Part shown: in pieces, positions 10,500-21,594 of the stretch | How the letters are laid out: every line of letters starts with the position of its first letter | Numbering within the stretch: the first letter of the stretch is position 1 | Assembly (NCBI RefSeq): GCF_040802235.1 | Contig: NC_133174.1 | Location: 131,927,213 to 131,991,212, forward strand | Direction of reading: 5' to 3' | DNA: 64,000 bases | Source: Manis javanica | Taxonomy: Eukaryota > Chordata > Mammalia > Pholidota > Manidae | Made by a program: the position numbers and the translations under genes | The notes under the pieces: generated by a model | Told to the model about the DNA's origin: nothing | The model's input: only the letters and a program-made list of their open reading frames with translations | The model's database searches: none

Positions 10500-11355
10500 T
10501 TTACTATGAGAAAGAAAGCCTAGCTATTTCAGTTTGTTCCCCCTGGGTTGATGTGAGACAGGCTTGTTAAAAGTGATTGTAAAACACTTTACAATTGTCG
10601 GGCACCAGGGCCACGCATGGTAGCAGTTGAATTTTGACTTGAATGGAGAAGCCATTAGCGCTGTAGTTAATTCAGTGATCTGATTTGTCCACCAGGGCTC
10701 CTTCATGTGGCTCGCAGAGGCCATCTCTTATGAGGGAATTAACCTGCTTACCTTTGCAGAGTGAGAGAGAGGGGCAGTACAGATGAAATCACAGCACTGC
10801 CTGAGAGTTAAGTCCTATAAAACTTATATTTACACCAAACTAAAATCATTTGGGAATGATCCAGAGTCATAACCTATTCTAAATCAAAAATTAAATTATG
10901 GCTGAGTATCAAGGAAATTTAGTTAACATATAAAATGCTTATTGTTGCAAATTACTCACCAACATTGAAAAGTGCATATACTCATTGATTAGATTTTTTA
11001 TTGAAATTTGTTTTTAATTCCTTGAATATCATTTTCTTAAAATTCAGCATTTCCTATACATAATGGTGACTATAAAATGTGTTATTCAAACCAGAACTCC
11101 TCGAGCGTGAAAAGGGGCCCTAATAATATGTTTGGCTCACTATAAGAGCAATCTGAGACTGTCTGAGGACATCTGAGACATGGAGTCACTCGGCCAAATG
11201 TATGTTGATAAACTCTTATGTAAATAAATTCAGTTTAAAAAAATCAAGATTTCTGATTGTCTGATTTACATTCTCTTTGCAAAAGAAAAAAAGTAGATAG
11301 CCAATACAGCTAATCCAATAACCTATATATATTTGTTTCTTTTTCTACATGTCAC
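10500..11355. other. unassigned, largely repeat-free sequence
   Basis: No repeat family was recognised. 10540-10760 is more complex and balanced in base composition than its AT-rich surroundings, but it has no supported exon. Confidence 0.35.
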
Positions 11356-11359
11356 TTAT

Positions 11360-11485
11360 GTCTCAGAAACACTTATCATTTTTGACAAAGGAGAGAACTG
11401 AGATTATACAACCAGCCCAAGGCTCCCCTGATAAGTCAAAAGAAGTAGGACTCAAATCCAAGTGTCTGGACGCCCAGAGTTGAGA
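11360..11485 (-). mobile_element. MIR SINE fragment
   Basis: Reversed MIR core: 'aggagagaactgagatta', 'caaccagcccaaggctcc', 'taggactcaaatccaagtg'. Confidence 0.55.
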
Positions 11486-11569
11486 TTAAAATGAAGATGT
11501 GTCTCACTTCAGAGCTCATGCTCTTTTCAGCCACCCCACAACAATTTTCACTAATCCTTTCTAAGTAGG

Positions 11570-11712
11570 TGGGGTATAAATAAAATAGTATTGCTCATGA
11601 GTTGGTGAATATTGAAGCTGGACAATGGATGAGTGAAGATTCACTATACCATTCCACATAATTTTTGTTTTTGTTTGCATTGCCCACGATAAACGTGTTT
11701 TAAATCCCTTTC
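11570..11712 (+). mobile_element. old L1 (L1M) 3' end fragment
   Basis: It resembles the sense 3' terminus of L1M elements: 'attgaagctggacaatgg', 'ttcactataccattcc', 'tttgcattgcccacgataa'. It is opposite in strand to the L1 pile that follows. Confidence 0.48.
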
Positions 11713-11914
11713 TTCTTAGCACCCCACTGACTCCAACTTCCCTTGAATGCTAGGTTTAACTATCAGAGTATATCTATTGCTATTTCTTTTCTTAACTTTT
11801 TATGATGACAAAATTAATACATTTATTTAGAAGATTCATAAAGTAAAAAATAAAAAATATTTATCATCCACTCAAGCCCAAAGTAAATAATTTAAGATAT
11901 TGATGTCTCACTTT

Positions 11915-12420
11915 TGACTATATTTTTCTTTTTACTGTGGTGTGAATACATACAACAGAAAATTTACCATTTTAAAGTGAACAGTTCAGTGGCATTAAGC
12001 ATTATTCACAATGTTGTGCAACAATCACCACCATCTAGTTCTACAAACTTTTCATCACTGCCAAAGGAAATTTCCAGCTCATTAAGCAGTCACTCCCCTG
12101 AGCTCCTGACAACCACTAATCCTCTTCCTGTCTCTATGGATCTGTCTGCTCTGGATATTTCAGATAAATGGGCAATCATATAGTATTTGGTCTTTTGTGA
12201 CTGCCTTCTTTCACTTAGCATAACGTTTTCCAGGTTCACCCTTGTCACCCGCAGCAGTATCCATTCCTTTTTGTGGCTGAATAGTACATTCCATTATGTG
12301 ACTATACCATCCTGTGTTTACCCGTTCATCATTGATGGGAGTTTCAGTTGCTTCCACCTTTTGGCAATTGTGAATAATACTGTTATCTACTATATTCTTT
12401 TATCAAACTTTTTCTTTTGA
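11915..12420 (-). mobile_element. L1M 3' end, first of a minus-strand pile
   Basis: The plus strand reads the reverse of an L1 3' UTR and ORF2 tail: 'aatttaccattttaaagtg', 'aacagttcagtggcatta', 'acaaccactaatcctcttcc', 'gctgaatagtacattcca'. ORF2 coding capacity is lost. It is followed directly by another L1 3' end in the same orientation. Confidence 0.74.
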
Positions 12421-12439
12421 GATGCTATTCCATTCACAT

Positions 12440-13360
12440 TCAGTTGTAAGAAATAACACAGAGGAATTCTCCTATATCCTTTACCCAGTTCCTCCAGTGG
12501 TGATGTCTTGCAAAACTATACTTACCACCCAAGATGCTGACGTCAATACAGTCACAGTGCAGAACCATTCGCCACCATGGAGACACCTCATGTTGCCCTT
12601 TCATAGCCATGCGGACCTCCCTCCTGCTACCATCCTCTTATTAAACCCTGACAACCAATAATCTGTACTCCTTTTCTACGATTTTGTCATTTCAAGCATG
12701 TTGTGTAAATGAAATAATATGATTTGTAGCATTTAGGAATGCCCTTTTTCACTCAGCATAATTCTCTGGTGATCTATCCAGGTTGTTGCAGGTTTCATTA
12801 TATTGTTCCTGTTTTTATTACTCATTATACCATACTGTGTTTACCCATTCATCACTTGGGAATTTCTTTTTGTGGCTGACCAGTATATCCCAAAGTACAG
12901 ATGTAGGACAGTATGTTTAACTATTTACCTGTTGCAGGACGTTTGCATTGTTTCCAGTTTGGAGTTATTATGAAGAAAGTTTCCATAAACATTGTGTGAA
13001 CATACATTTTCATTTCTCAAGGATAAATGCCCAGAACGTAATTGCTGGGTCTTATGATTGTTGCATGTTTAGTTGTTTTAAGAAACTGCCAAATTATTTT
13101 CTAAAGCAACTTTATCATTGTATACACCCATTAATTATGTATGAGTGATTTAGTTTATCCACATCCTTGTCAACATTTGGAGTTGCCACAGTTTTTTTAT
13201 TTCAGCCATACTAGTATTTCATTGTGGTTTTAATTTTTATTGCCCTAATAGCTAATGATGTACATTTTCATGTGCTGACATGTCATTTGTGCATCCTGTT
13301 TGGTGAAACATCTGTTCACGTATTTTGTCCATTATCTAATTGTTCAGGTCTCTTTAAATT
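12440..13360 (-). mobile_element. L1M 3' end, second of the pile
   Basis: A second independent reverse L1 3' terminus: 'gtgcagaaccattcgccacc', 'catgttgccctttcatagc', 'cagtttggagttattatg', 'attgctgggtcttatgat', 'gccaaattattttctaaagc'. It extends further into ORF2 than the first. Confidence 0.74.
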
Positions 13361-14055
13361 AATATACTTTATTCTTTGAGAGTCTTAGGTTCACAGCAAA
13401 ATTGAGTGTAAAGTACAGAGAGTTCCACATCCATGTAAATGCACAGCTTTTCCCACAGGGAGTTCTCCCACCACAGTGGTACATTTGTTAAAATCAATGA
13501 AACTACACTGACACACCATTCTCACCAAGGTCCACAGTTTACATTAAGGTTCAATCTTGATGTTGTGTGTTCTACGGTGTGGACAAATGTGTAACAAAAT
13601 GTATCCACGATTGTAGTACCATACAGAATAGTTTCACTGCCCTAAAAATTCTCTGTGCTCTGCTGATTCCCCTCTTCTAATCTCTGACAACCACTGATCT
13701 TTACACAGTCTCCATTGCCTTGCCATTTCCAGAATGCCATAGAGTTGAAATCATATAGAATGTAGCCTTGCCAGACTGACTTCTTTCACTAATGTGCATT
13801 AAAGTTTCATCCATTCTTTTATGCCTTAAAATAAATCATTTCTTTTTAGAGCTGGATAATATTCCATTGTCTGGATGTACCACAGCTTTTTTTTTTTTAA
13901 TCCATTAACCTATTGAAGAATATCTTGGTTGCTTCCAAGTTTCAGAAATTATGAATATAGCTGCTGTTAACATTCAACTACAGGTTTATGTATGGATATA
14001 AGTTCTCAATCCATTCTGGTAAATACCAAGGAGTGCAATTGCTAGATCATGCAGT

Positions 14056-14348
14056 AAGAGTATGTTTAGCTTTTCTATTGTTATTTTTTAACTGAAGTAT
14101 AGTTGACATATAACATTAGAATAGTTTAAGGTGTACAACATAATGATTCAACAATTATATACATTACAAAATGCTCACCATAAGAAGTGCAGTTACTATC
14201 TGTAATACAAAGTTATTGCTCTATTATTGACTATATTTCCTTTGCTGTAGTTTTCATTCCCATGAATTACTCATTTTACAATTTTGTCATAAATCTTAAT
14301 CCCCTTTACCTGTTTTACCTATCCCCTCACCCCCAAGAGTGTGTTTAG
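14056..14348. repeat. 14-bp target-site duplication around the nested L1
   Basis: The left copy is at 14056-14069 and the right copy at 14335-14348, with one mismatch. Each copy also belongs to the interrupted older L1 ORF2. Confidence 0.75.
14070..14334 (-). mobile_element. 5'-truncated L1 3' fragment nested in an older L1
   Basis: About 265 bp of reverse L1 3' UTR: 'actgaagtatagttgacat', 'ggtgtacaacataatgattc'. It is flanked by near-identical 14-mers 'aagagtatgtttag' (14056-14069) and 'aagagtgtgtttag' (14335-14348), the expected target-site duplication of L1 target-primed reverse transcription. The A-tail is short (a T run near 14087 on this strand). Confidence 0.75.
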
Positions 14349-14545
14349 TTTTGTAAGAAAACACCAAACTGTTTTCCAATATTTCTGTACCATTTTGCAT
14401 GTCCAGCAAAGAATAAAAATTCCAGTTACTCCACATTCTCACCAGCAATTAGCATTGCCAATGTTTGGGATTTGGGTCATTTTAATAGATGTGTTATGGC
14501 TCACTGTTGTTTTAATTTGCAATTCCCTAACATAATATGATGCTC

Positions 14546-15195
14546 CAGTGGGCCTTAAGCACAGGATGGAGAAAAAGCATTTGCCAGATCAATGGCTGCA
14601 TAGCACATACCAGGGGATGTGTTAATTCGCTCACAGTGAAACAATACCTGGTACAGCAGCTGCAGTTGGAGTCATCACCTGGTTAAGTTTACGATAATCC
14701 ATTGTCATTCTCCAATATCCGTCTTTTATATAGGTCAAATAGCAGAGCTGCATGGGAATGTGGTGGGAATCACCATCCCTACACCTTTCAAGTCCTTGAT
14801 GGTGGCACTTCTATCTGCAGTCCCTCCAGGGATGCGGTATTGCTTTTGATTTAGTATTTTCCTAGATAGAGGTTTTTGTAACTGCTCCCACTTGGCCTTT
14901 TCATAAGAGTCCTCACTCCACAGGTCAGGGCGTGATGTGGGGAATCTGCCAGATGTTAAGGACATCTACTCCAATCACACATTTTGGAACTGTACCCACT
15001 GTGAAACTGACCCAGCTAAAACTCCATTGATCACGTGACCTTCAGAGGCTCCCTACTGTGACTGGTAGGCCAGCGTGATGATTTGGGTCTCCTGGAATCA
15101 ATTTCAGATCACAGCCTGTGTCCAAAAGTTCCTGAAGGGCCTTATTCTTTCATTTTCTGCAGTGTACAGTTGCCATGGTAAAAGGTCATTTGGCG
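14546..15195 (-). pseudogene. decayed ERV-L-like pol fragment (protease to start of RT)
   Basis: On the minus strand the reading runs from an aspartic-protease motif (DTG, near 15115-15125) through the protease C-terminal part into the N-terminal reverse transcriptase region. It ends before the YxDD box. The longest open stretch is 76 codons at 14735-14965. Elsewhere stops and frame changes break it. The layout and residues resemble class III (ERV-L type) endogenous retroviral pol. No LTR, gag or env is attached, so this is a fragment of an old germline insertion with no coding ability. It abuts an L1 on one side and a MaLR-like end on the other. Assignment to the exact ERV-L subgroup is not possible by eye. 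Confidence 0.7.
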
Positions 15196-15204
15196 GAAGG
15201 TGGA

Positions 15205-15318
15205 AGAACTATTAACAATATACCAACAGCCCTACCTCCTAATCATATAACGTTGTAGACTCGGATTTCAACATATGAATTTGAGGGAACATAAACATTG
15301 AGTTTACAGCATGCTTCA
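15205..15318 (-). mobile_element. MaLR LTR 5' end remnant
   Basis: The plus strand reads 'ctacctcctaatcatata', 'ggatttcaacatatgaattt' and 'ggaacataaacattgagt'. This is the reverse of the first ~100 bp of MLT1/MST-type LTRs. Only the 5' end is present. Confidence 0.42.
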
Positions 15319-16385
15319 AATATTACTTCCTTTCTCTCTTGTCCTTCTGGTATTCCTATTATGCATATGTTATATCTTTTTTGTTTGTCCCACAGTTCTT
15401 GAGAAGTATGTTTTTTTTGTCTGTTTTCTCTGCTTTTCTGTTTTAGAAGTGTTTATTGTCATATCCTCAAGCTTAGATACTCTTCTCAGCTGTGTTCAGT
15501 TTACTAATGAGCCCATAAAAGACATTCTTTATTGCTGCTAAAGCATTTTCATCTCTAGCATTTCTTTTTTATTCTTTTTAGAGTTTCCATCTCTCTGCTT
15601 ACAATATCAACCCATTCTGGAATGTTGTTTACTTTTTCCATCAAATCCTGTAACATATCAACCATAGCTGATTTTTAAATTCCTTGTCTCATAATTCAAA
15701 CATGCCTGCCATATCTGATCTGGTTTTTCTGTCATTTTAAACTTTGTTTGTGCCTTTAATGTACCTTGTGATATTTGGTTGAAAGGTAGGCAGAATTCAC
15801 TGGGTAAAAAGGCATTTCATAATATGGTAGAAAGGTGTCCAGGGAGGGAAAAGGTTCTATTGTCCTATGATTATAGGTCTCAACCTTTTAGTAAGCCTCT
15901 GCCTCTGGTCTGTGAACTCCACAGTGTTTCTCAGTTTCCACTGAGCCCTTAGGTAGGACTTGGTGGGTAGAGGGAGCTGGAGTTGAGCATTTCCCTTTCC
16001 CGACATGAAAGGCTACAGGCGATTGGATTGAGGTATTTCCCATCCTCCATATATGTTAGTATCTGATAAAACTTCAGATTACGTTCTGGGAAATAGTTTC
16101 TCCTGAGGGCAGGCCTTGTAAAGAAGAACAGAATGCTGTGGCATATTTCTAAATGATACCTTTTCTGGAAGTACAAGGGGATTTTTCTCTGGTGTTCACT
16201 GTGCAGACCTGTTAGAGCTCCAGGAGGTAAAACTGGCAAAAGCTGTGGAGGACCGCCATATCCAGGTCCCCCTGGGGTTTTTAACTCTCAGACTTGTCCA
16301 CACTGAGCCTCCAGCAGTTTGTCAGCTCCAGTTTGGGTTTTCCCACCCCTGCACTGGTTTCTGTTTCTTCCCATAAATGTCAGAA
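15319..16385 (-). mobile_element. old L1M/HAL1-like segment
   Basis: The plus strand has 'cccacagttcttgagaag', 'atatcctcaagcttagat', 'gagtttccatctctctgc' and 'ccttgtctcataattcaaac', a series seen again at 25780-26230. This is the reverse of an old L1M or HAL1-type element. The part at 15800-16385 is less certain. Confidence 0.52.
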
Positions 16386-17355
16386 TAAGTCTGTATCTAC
16401 AAAAAAAGATTGCTATGATTGTGATAGAAACTGCATTTAACCAATAGATTCATTTGGGGAGAATTGATATCTTTCCTTTATTAAGGATTCCAATGTTTGA
16501 ATATGGTATACCTCTCCATTTATTTAGGTGTTTGTTTCATTACCATTTTGCAATTTTCAGCATCAGATTTTGTACATGTTTCATTAGTTAATACCTACAT
16601 ATTTAATTTTCTTTGGAGCTTTGGTGGAGCTATGATAAATGTTTTTAATTTTGTTTCTCCATGTTCATTTTTGGCATTAGAAATATATCTGATTTATATG
16701 TGTGTTGATTTTGTATCCTGTGACCTTTCTGAATTTATTAGTTCTAGGAGTTTTTGTGTAGACAACTTGGGACTTTGTATGTAAATAATCAAGTCATCTG
16801 CAAATAAGGTCAGGTTCTTTCCCATTTCTGTCTTTACACCATGACCCCTTTCCTTCCCTCCTTTCTTCCTTTTCCCTTATTTCTCTGGTAAGAACTTCCA
16901 ACACTATGGTAGAATTCTCCATTGAAACCATCTGGTCTAGAGATTTCTTTTTTTTTTGGAGTAAAAATAGTTTTAATCACAAGTACATTTTCTTTACTGA
17001 TTATAGAACTACTCAGAAAGTCCATTTTTATTTTGATTGTTTTGGTAATTTCTGAATTTTGAGTAATTGGTCTATTTCATCTAACATTTTGCTTTTATCT
17101 GTGTGTGCTTGTTCACAATAGTCTCTTATTTTTTCCTAATGGCTACAGCATCTGCAGTGATAGCCCCTTTTCCCATCCTGATATTGGTGATTTGTGTATT
17201 GTCTCTTCTTACTTTTGTTAGTCTTGTTAGGGGGTTATTTTTATAAAAATTCTTTTTCAAAAAATCCTTTTTTGATTAATTTTCTCCATTGCTTCCTGTT
17301 TTCAATTTCTTTGATTTTTGTTCTTTATTATTTCCTTGCTTCTGCTTACTCTTTG
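16386..17355 (-). mobile_element. L1M ORF2 reverse-transcriptase region
   Basis: Reverse L1 ORF2 is clear: 'tacctctccatttatttagg', 'ttgattttgtatcctgtgac', 'aatcaagtcatctgcaaat', 'accatctggtctagag' and 'ttgattaattttctccattg'. Antisense frames are short and broken. The ORF2 order is consistent with one copy. Confidence 0.7.
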
Positions 17356-18535
17356 GATGGAAGTTCAGTTTCCCCTTCAGCCACTCTGACACCTTCTCTA
17401 AAGAAAGTGGGGAACAAATTTACACAAAATCATTGCTTTTCAATGGGGTATGTAAGTTTACCTTCTTGATAAATAATGACTCACATGGCTTTTGTTAGCT
17501 TCAGGGTGGGAACTGAAGCTCAGCTTTTCACTGGCCCTATTGACCCTAAGGGAGGTTGAGAGGGGGAAACAGAGGACCAAAGAGTCTCACCCCCACAAAA
17601 TCATTCAACCCCATTAAACCTGGGTGTGCGGATTCAACTTCCCACTGGGCCTAGCTGACATCAGGAGAGGCAGGAAGTGGAGTGCTCACCAGACCTGGCT
17701 TGCCTCACCTTGTTCAGTCTTGGTGATTCGAGGGATCTCCCCCTTGGGCCCCACTGACACCAATAGGAGTGAAGCCTGGTGGTAACTAGTTTTACCGCAA
17801 GCTGTCTGATTAAGTCTTTCTGATGCTGGGTGGGGCTGGAGTCTCAGCTCCCTACTAACCCTACCAAGACTATCCTGGTAGAAGAGGCAAAACTCCAACT
17901 GCCTCCACTGGGAGGCATAATGGAAGATTAGCTCCTTGATAGGTGCTGCTGACACCACTCTGCAGAAGAATCAGAGCAACGCCACCTGTGTCTGCCAGTG
18001 AGGGATGGAAGATGAGCATCCTCTTTGCCCCAGCTGCCATCACATAGCAGAGCAATAAGATTGCACTAGCTGCTTCAGCGGAGAGGCTCATTGAGTAGAA
18101 TATTAGCCCCTTACTCCGCCCCACTGAAACCCTGGAGGAGGGAGTATATTTTTCCATTGGTGTTTGGGTGAAGTAGGGTGGGTATTGTTAAAAAGGCTTT
18201 CTTTTGTGTCAGGTCACTGCTATTCCAATCCTTTCACTAGAACACAGGATCTTCATAGAGCTGTTTTTGGTTATGACGACTGTCTACTCTGTGTTGGAGT
18301 TCTCTGTGCCCCCCTCTCCAGGTTATATAGAAGACAGTAAGGAAATCCAGGGAGCTCACCGCCACGCTGTTCCTCAAGTCCCCTGTGCAGTCGGCCTTCT
18401 TTCTACTTTTCAGAAGCATCCTATTCTGGATTGTTGTGCTGTATCTAGTTTTTTAGTTGTAAGAGGGAAGCCCAGAAGGAATAGGGCTACTCCATCTTGG
18501 CGGGATTCTAGGACTCTACGTGCATCATAGAAATA
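17356..18535 (-). mobile_element. L1M-associated sequence, region uncertain
   Basis: Repeated 'ggaagctcagctccc'-like motifs (near 17510, 17845, 18120) and a closing 'agggctactccatcttgg' resemble the non-ORF part of old L1M elements in reverse. It is GC-richer than the ORF2 part. It could also be an unrelated LTR or unique sequence; frames of 90-108 codons on both strands have no domain I recognise. Confidence 0.4.
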
Positions 18536-18539
18536 CAAT

Positions 18540-18820
18540 AAGTGATGAGTCCAAGCCACTTACTATACACTTTCAGTCTTCATCATTGCATTAAATCTTG
18601 AAAGACAGAACTTGACCTTTTAACTTCAAGATCTAAGATTTTCTATTTGACAGACAATCCATTCAGTGAATTTAGTTTCTATGTGCAAAGCTCTGTCCTC
18701 AGTACAAACTAGAGTATCAATATAATTATCATAATTATTTGAATAATTTATAAAAGAAGCACATATGTTTAGATTAAAGCTTCAGCTTTGGATGGTGTTT
18801 CAGATAGGAAGAGTCATCTT
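18540..18820. other. unassigned, possible L2 trace
   Basis: Only a weak reversed L2 end ('ctatgtgcaaagctctgtcc' near 18682) is visible. The rest is AT-rich and unassigned. Confidence 0.3.
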
Positions 18821-18821
18821 A

Positions 18822-19072
18822 GTTAAGGCAGCATGAGCTCTGGAGTCTGTAGGCATCCATCTCTGGACTCCTAGCCAAGCCCAGCTCACCTAAGTCTTAT
18901 CTGTGTGAACTGGAAAGGCCTCTTAACCTCAGATCTCTCACCTCTAAAATGAAAATACTTATCTTACAGAGCTGAAAGAAGGATTACATAAAGACAAGTA
19001 AATACAGGTAAGTCTTCGCGTATTGTGTCTGGAAAAGATAAGCACTGAACAATAACAGCTCATTTTCATCAC
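18822..19072 (+). mobile_element. MIR SINE, nearly complete
   Basis: Sense MIR order: 'agcatgagctctggagtct', 'aaggcctcttaacctcag', 'tctcacctctaaaatgaa', 'agctgaaagaaggattaca', 'gcactgaacaataaca'. Confidence 0.68.
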
Positions 19073-19114
19073 AAAAATTCATATCATCATCACCATCACC
19101 ATGTCTATTCTTCA

Positions 19115-19378
19115 TCCATATAGTAGAGAGTGGTTTCTAAGAACCAAGGCTCCTGATTCCTAATGCCGACCTTTAAGTGTCTTGTCCTCCACTAGCTGTG
19201 TGACCTTAAACAGGTTTACTTAATCTCTTTGTGCTTCATTTTCTGTAAAATGATAATGAGATTAGTACCTATCTCCTAAGGCTATTGTGAGAATGAAATA
19301 AGCTAAATGGATGCAAAGGGCTTAGAATCACGCCTGGCATATATTGAGTACTCAATAGACATGAGAAGTTATTGTTTA
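19115..19378 (+). mobile_element. MIR SINE, nearly complete
   Basis: Sense MIR: 'ccactagctgtgtgacctt', 'aatctctttgtgcttcattt', 'attgtgagaatgaaataag', 'cacgcctggcatatattgag', 'tactcaatagacatga'. It runs in tandem with the previous MIR about 45 bp away. Confidence 0.75.
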
Positions 19379-19379
19379 C

Positions 19380-20135
19380 ACCTCTACATGTATTGCTGTC
19401 TCTGGCTTGATATTGGAATATCAAGGGAATTCAGTCAACATTGGATGAAGCATGATTTCTGACTGAACTTACTGAATGTTTTCACATCACCCAGTCATGC
19501 TCTCACTTTGTCAGCTGTGTAGATACTTTAAATGTCCTAAATTACTCTAGTGAATACAAGACATCTGCTTAAAAATGGAAAGCACTTCAGACAACCATCC
19601 AGTCTGCTTGTCCTAAGTCCCTAACATTTTTAGGTACCTAAGATCTAGAGGCCCTTATTTGAATTTACCTATTTGTATAAACTTGCAGAGATCAGAGCCT
19701 CAGTCGTAGGCTTCTCCATCAACCCCAACCACCCTGCCCTGAGAAAGCTGGAAATTTTTCATCTAGTTCCACAAAATAATGGTAAAGTCCCAAACTGTTC
19801 TTAAAATATCCAAAGCAAAGCTTCAAAAATTGCTCCTGGCAATGTCTTCTTGTGAAAGCAATACGCCACCAACCACATTTAAAATATAATGAGCATATTC
19901 AAAAGTGGTAACACAAGTACATCCATCACCGGTATGGTAATATGAAGCTGTGGCACAGTCTTTAAGAAAGTAATCGCAGTTTTTGTAAGCATTATGAAAA
20001 GCCTTATTAAATGAGGTTTTACTGACCACATACTTCTTTTCCTACCTCACGCTGAGCGCACACCCTATGAATTCAAAAGATATTTATGATTGGCCTATTT
20101 TTAGGAGATTATCACCTTTGCTCACCAATAGACAA
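19380..20135. other. unassigned sequence
   Basis: About 0.75 kb with no recognised repeat or gene. A 68-codon minus-strand frame at 19823-20029 shows no known domain and is not called. Confidence 0.35.
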
Positions 20136-20139
20136 ATAG

Positions 20140-20360
20140 TTAGTAATTTATTTACTTAAGGGAATATTAAAACAATGAGAATGATATTTATGGAGACTTT
20201 AGCATGGAAAAATGATCATGGTATAATGTTAGGTAACAGAAATGCTATGCAAAGTATCCAGGCAATGTTTTCACTACATAAAATATGTGCAAATATTTTC
20301 AGCAACTGGTGGTGGACACAAAATAAGAAACAACTGATCTGGAGGGAATGGGAATGCAGA
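20140..20360 (+). mobile_element. possible L1M 3' fragment
   Basis: 'tatttatggagactttagc', 'atggtataatgttaggta' and 'gtgcaaatattttcagcaac' loosely follow the sense 3' region of old L1M elements. The match is weak. Confidence 0.33.
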
Positions 20361-20364
20361 TAAC

Positions 20365-21355
20365 TTCATTCCCACTGATCTCATTAATAATTGCTGTGAC
20401 AAGGAAGTAGAGTCGTATCATGCAAGGAATTTCTGCTTATCAGCTTTTTCTTCCAGCCATATTTTTGTCTCTTAATCAGCAATGCCACCATGGGCTTTAG
20501 AGATGCTGAATAAAATTAAAAGTGTGAGCTGGAAAGACAATGGCTTCTTTGCCCTTCCACTAGCAGCCATAGCACAGGAAAACTTCATCCATAGTGAAGA
20601 ACACCAGAACATTTATTACATAGCATTTGTTCCTGGCCCATCAGCCTCTGTACACACATCTCAGCCCTGCTTTCACATTCTGATAGAAGTAACAATTCCA
20701 TGTCCATGCTAGGGTATGTGTTTCTCTGAGGTAGGGTATTTCTATCTCCCAAGGCTGTTTTTTAAAAGCTCTTCCTCTGCTCTGCCTTTCATTGCTAATC
20801 TCCTTTGTTCTTCCAAAATCCCAGATCTCTGTTTCTTCTGCCTCCCTTCATACACCTTTGTGAGCCACCATTCCTCTGAAATGAATTCTGAGAGAAGTGC
20901 TTCTCAGGGATGGAATACAACTTGCACAGCTGTCCCATGGCTTTCTCGGTGCCAGCCAGGTCACGTGCCTTGGTTATGCTGAAAATTTTGACCCATTGTC
21001 AGCCCCCATGTCAGTCGCTTTGGAAGTTTGATAAGATGCACACTTACAAGTGTTCATGTCATTACGATTTTGAGAAGGGCAACGCTATTGTTTACCTTGA
21101 TACTGAAAAAAATAAGCATGCACTTTACATAAAAGCCATTAGATGCTTTTCCAATTGATGCAATTTCCTTGAAACTACTTCAGAAAAGTAACGAAAGTAC
21201 GCAAAGAGAAACCTATGACAGAGTCCTAACTCATATAATTCAGATAAGTATCCAGATGACAAGGCCAGGCCATCGTCCCCTCCACAATAGTTCCTCACAT
21301 AACAAACTCTTTGGTCATTAGATAAATTCAAAACCAAATTATTTTTCTTACTCTT
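20365..21355. other. unassigned sequence
   Basis: About 1 kb without a recognised repeat. Several frames of 76-95 codons occur on both strands (20482-20712, 20716-20982, 21125-21412) with no domain, start context or splice pattern that supports a gene. Confidence 0.35.
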
Positions 21356-21359
21356 CCTA

Positions 21360-21592
21360 TAGTAGAGTATAAGTAAAAGCTCTGGATTCAATCTGGGTTG
21401 AAACAGCTTCACCAGGACAAGTTACTTCCCTTTTGTCAACCTCAACTTTCTTGTCTGTAAAATGGAAAGAGTACAGTGCAGAACTCAGGGTGGTTGTGAG
21501 CTTAAATGAGATAATATGAAGTGTTTAGCATCACATCTAGACTCTAGTAGAAGTGCAATAAATGCTAATATTACTAATATTATTCCACACCT
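21360..21592 (+). mobile_element. MIR SINE, nearly complete
   Basis: Sense MIR: 'aaagctctggattcaatct', 'cttgtctgtaaaatggaa', 'tgtgagcttaaatgagata', 'tagaagtgcaataaatgct'. Confidence 0.75.
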
Positions 21593-21594
21593 TT

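Larger units (their letters stand above)
13365..14545 (-). mobile_element. L1M 3' end, third of the pile, split by another L1
   Basis: A reverse L1 3' terminus starts with 'agtcttaggttcacagcaaa' and runs into ORF2 ('ataatattccattgtctgg', 'ccaaggagtgcaattgct'). It is interrupted at 14070-14334 by a later L1 fragment and continues at 14335-14545 ('ccaaactgttttccaat', 'ccacattctcaccagcaat'). The duplicated target marks the interruption. Confidence 0.74.

Noticed and set aside
19823-20029. 68-codon minus-strand frame with several Cys and Tyr
   Set aside because: Too short, no family match and no splice signals; not enough to call an exon.
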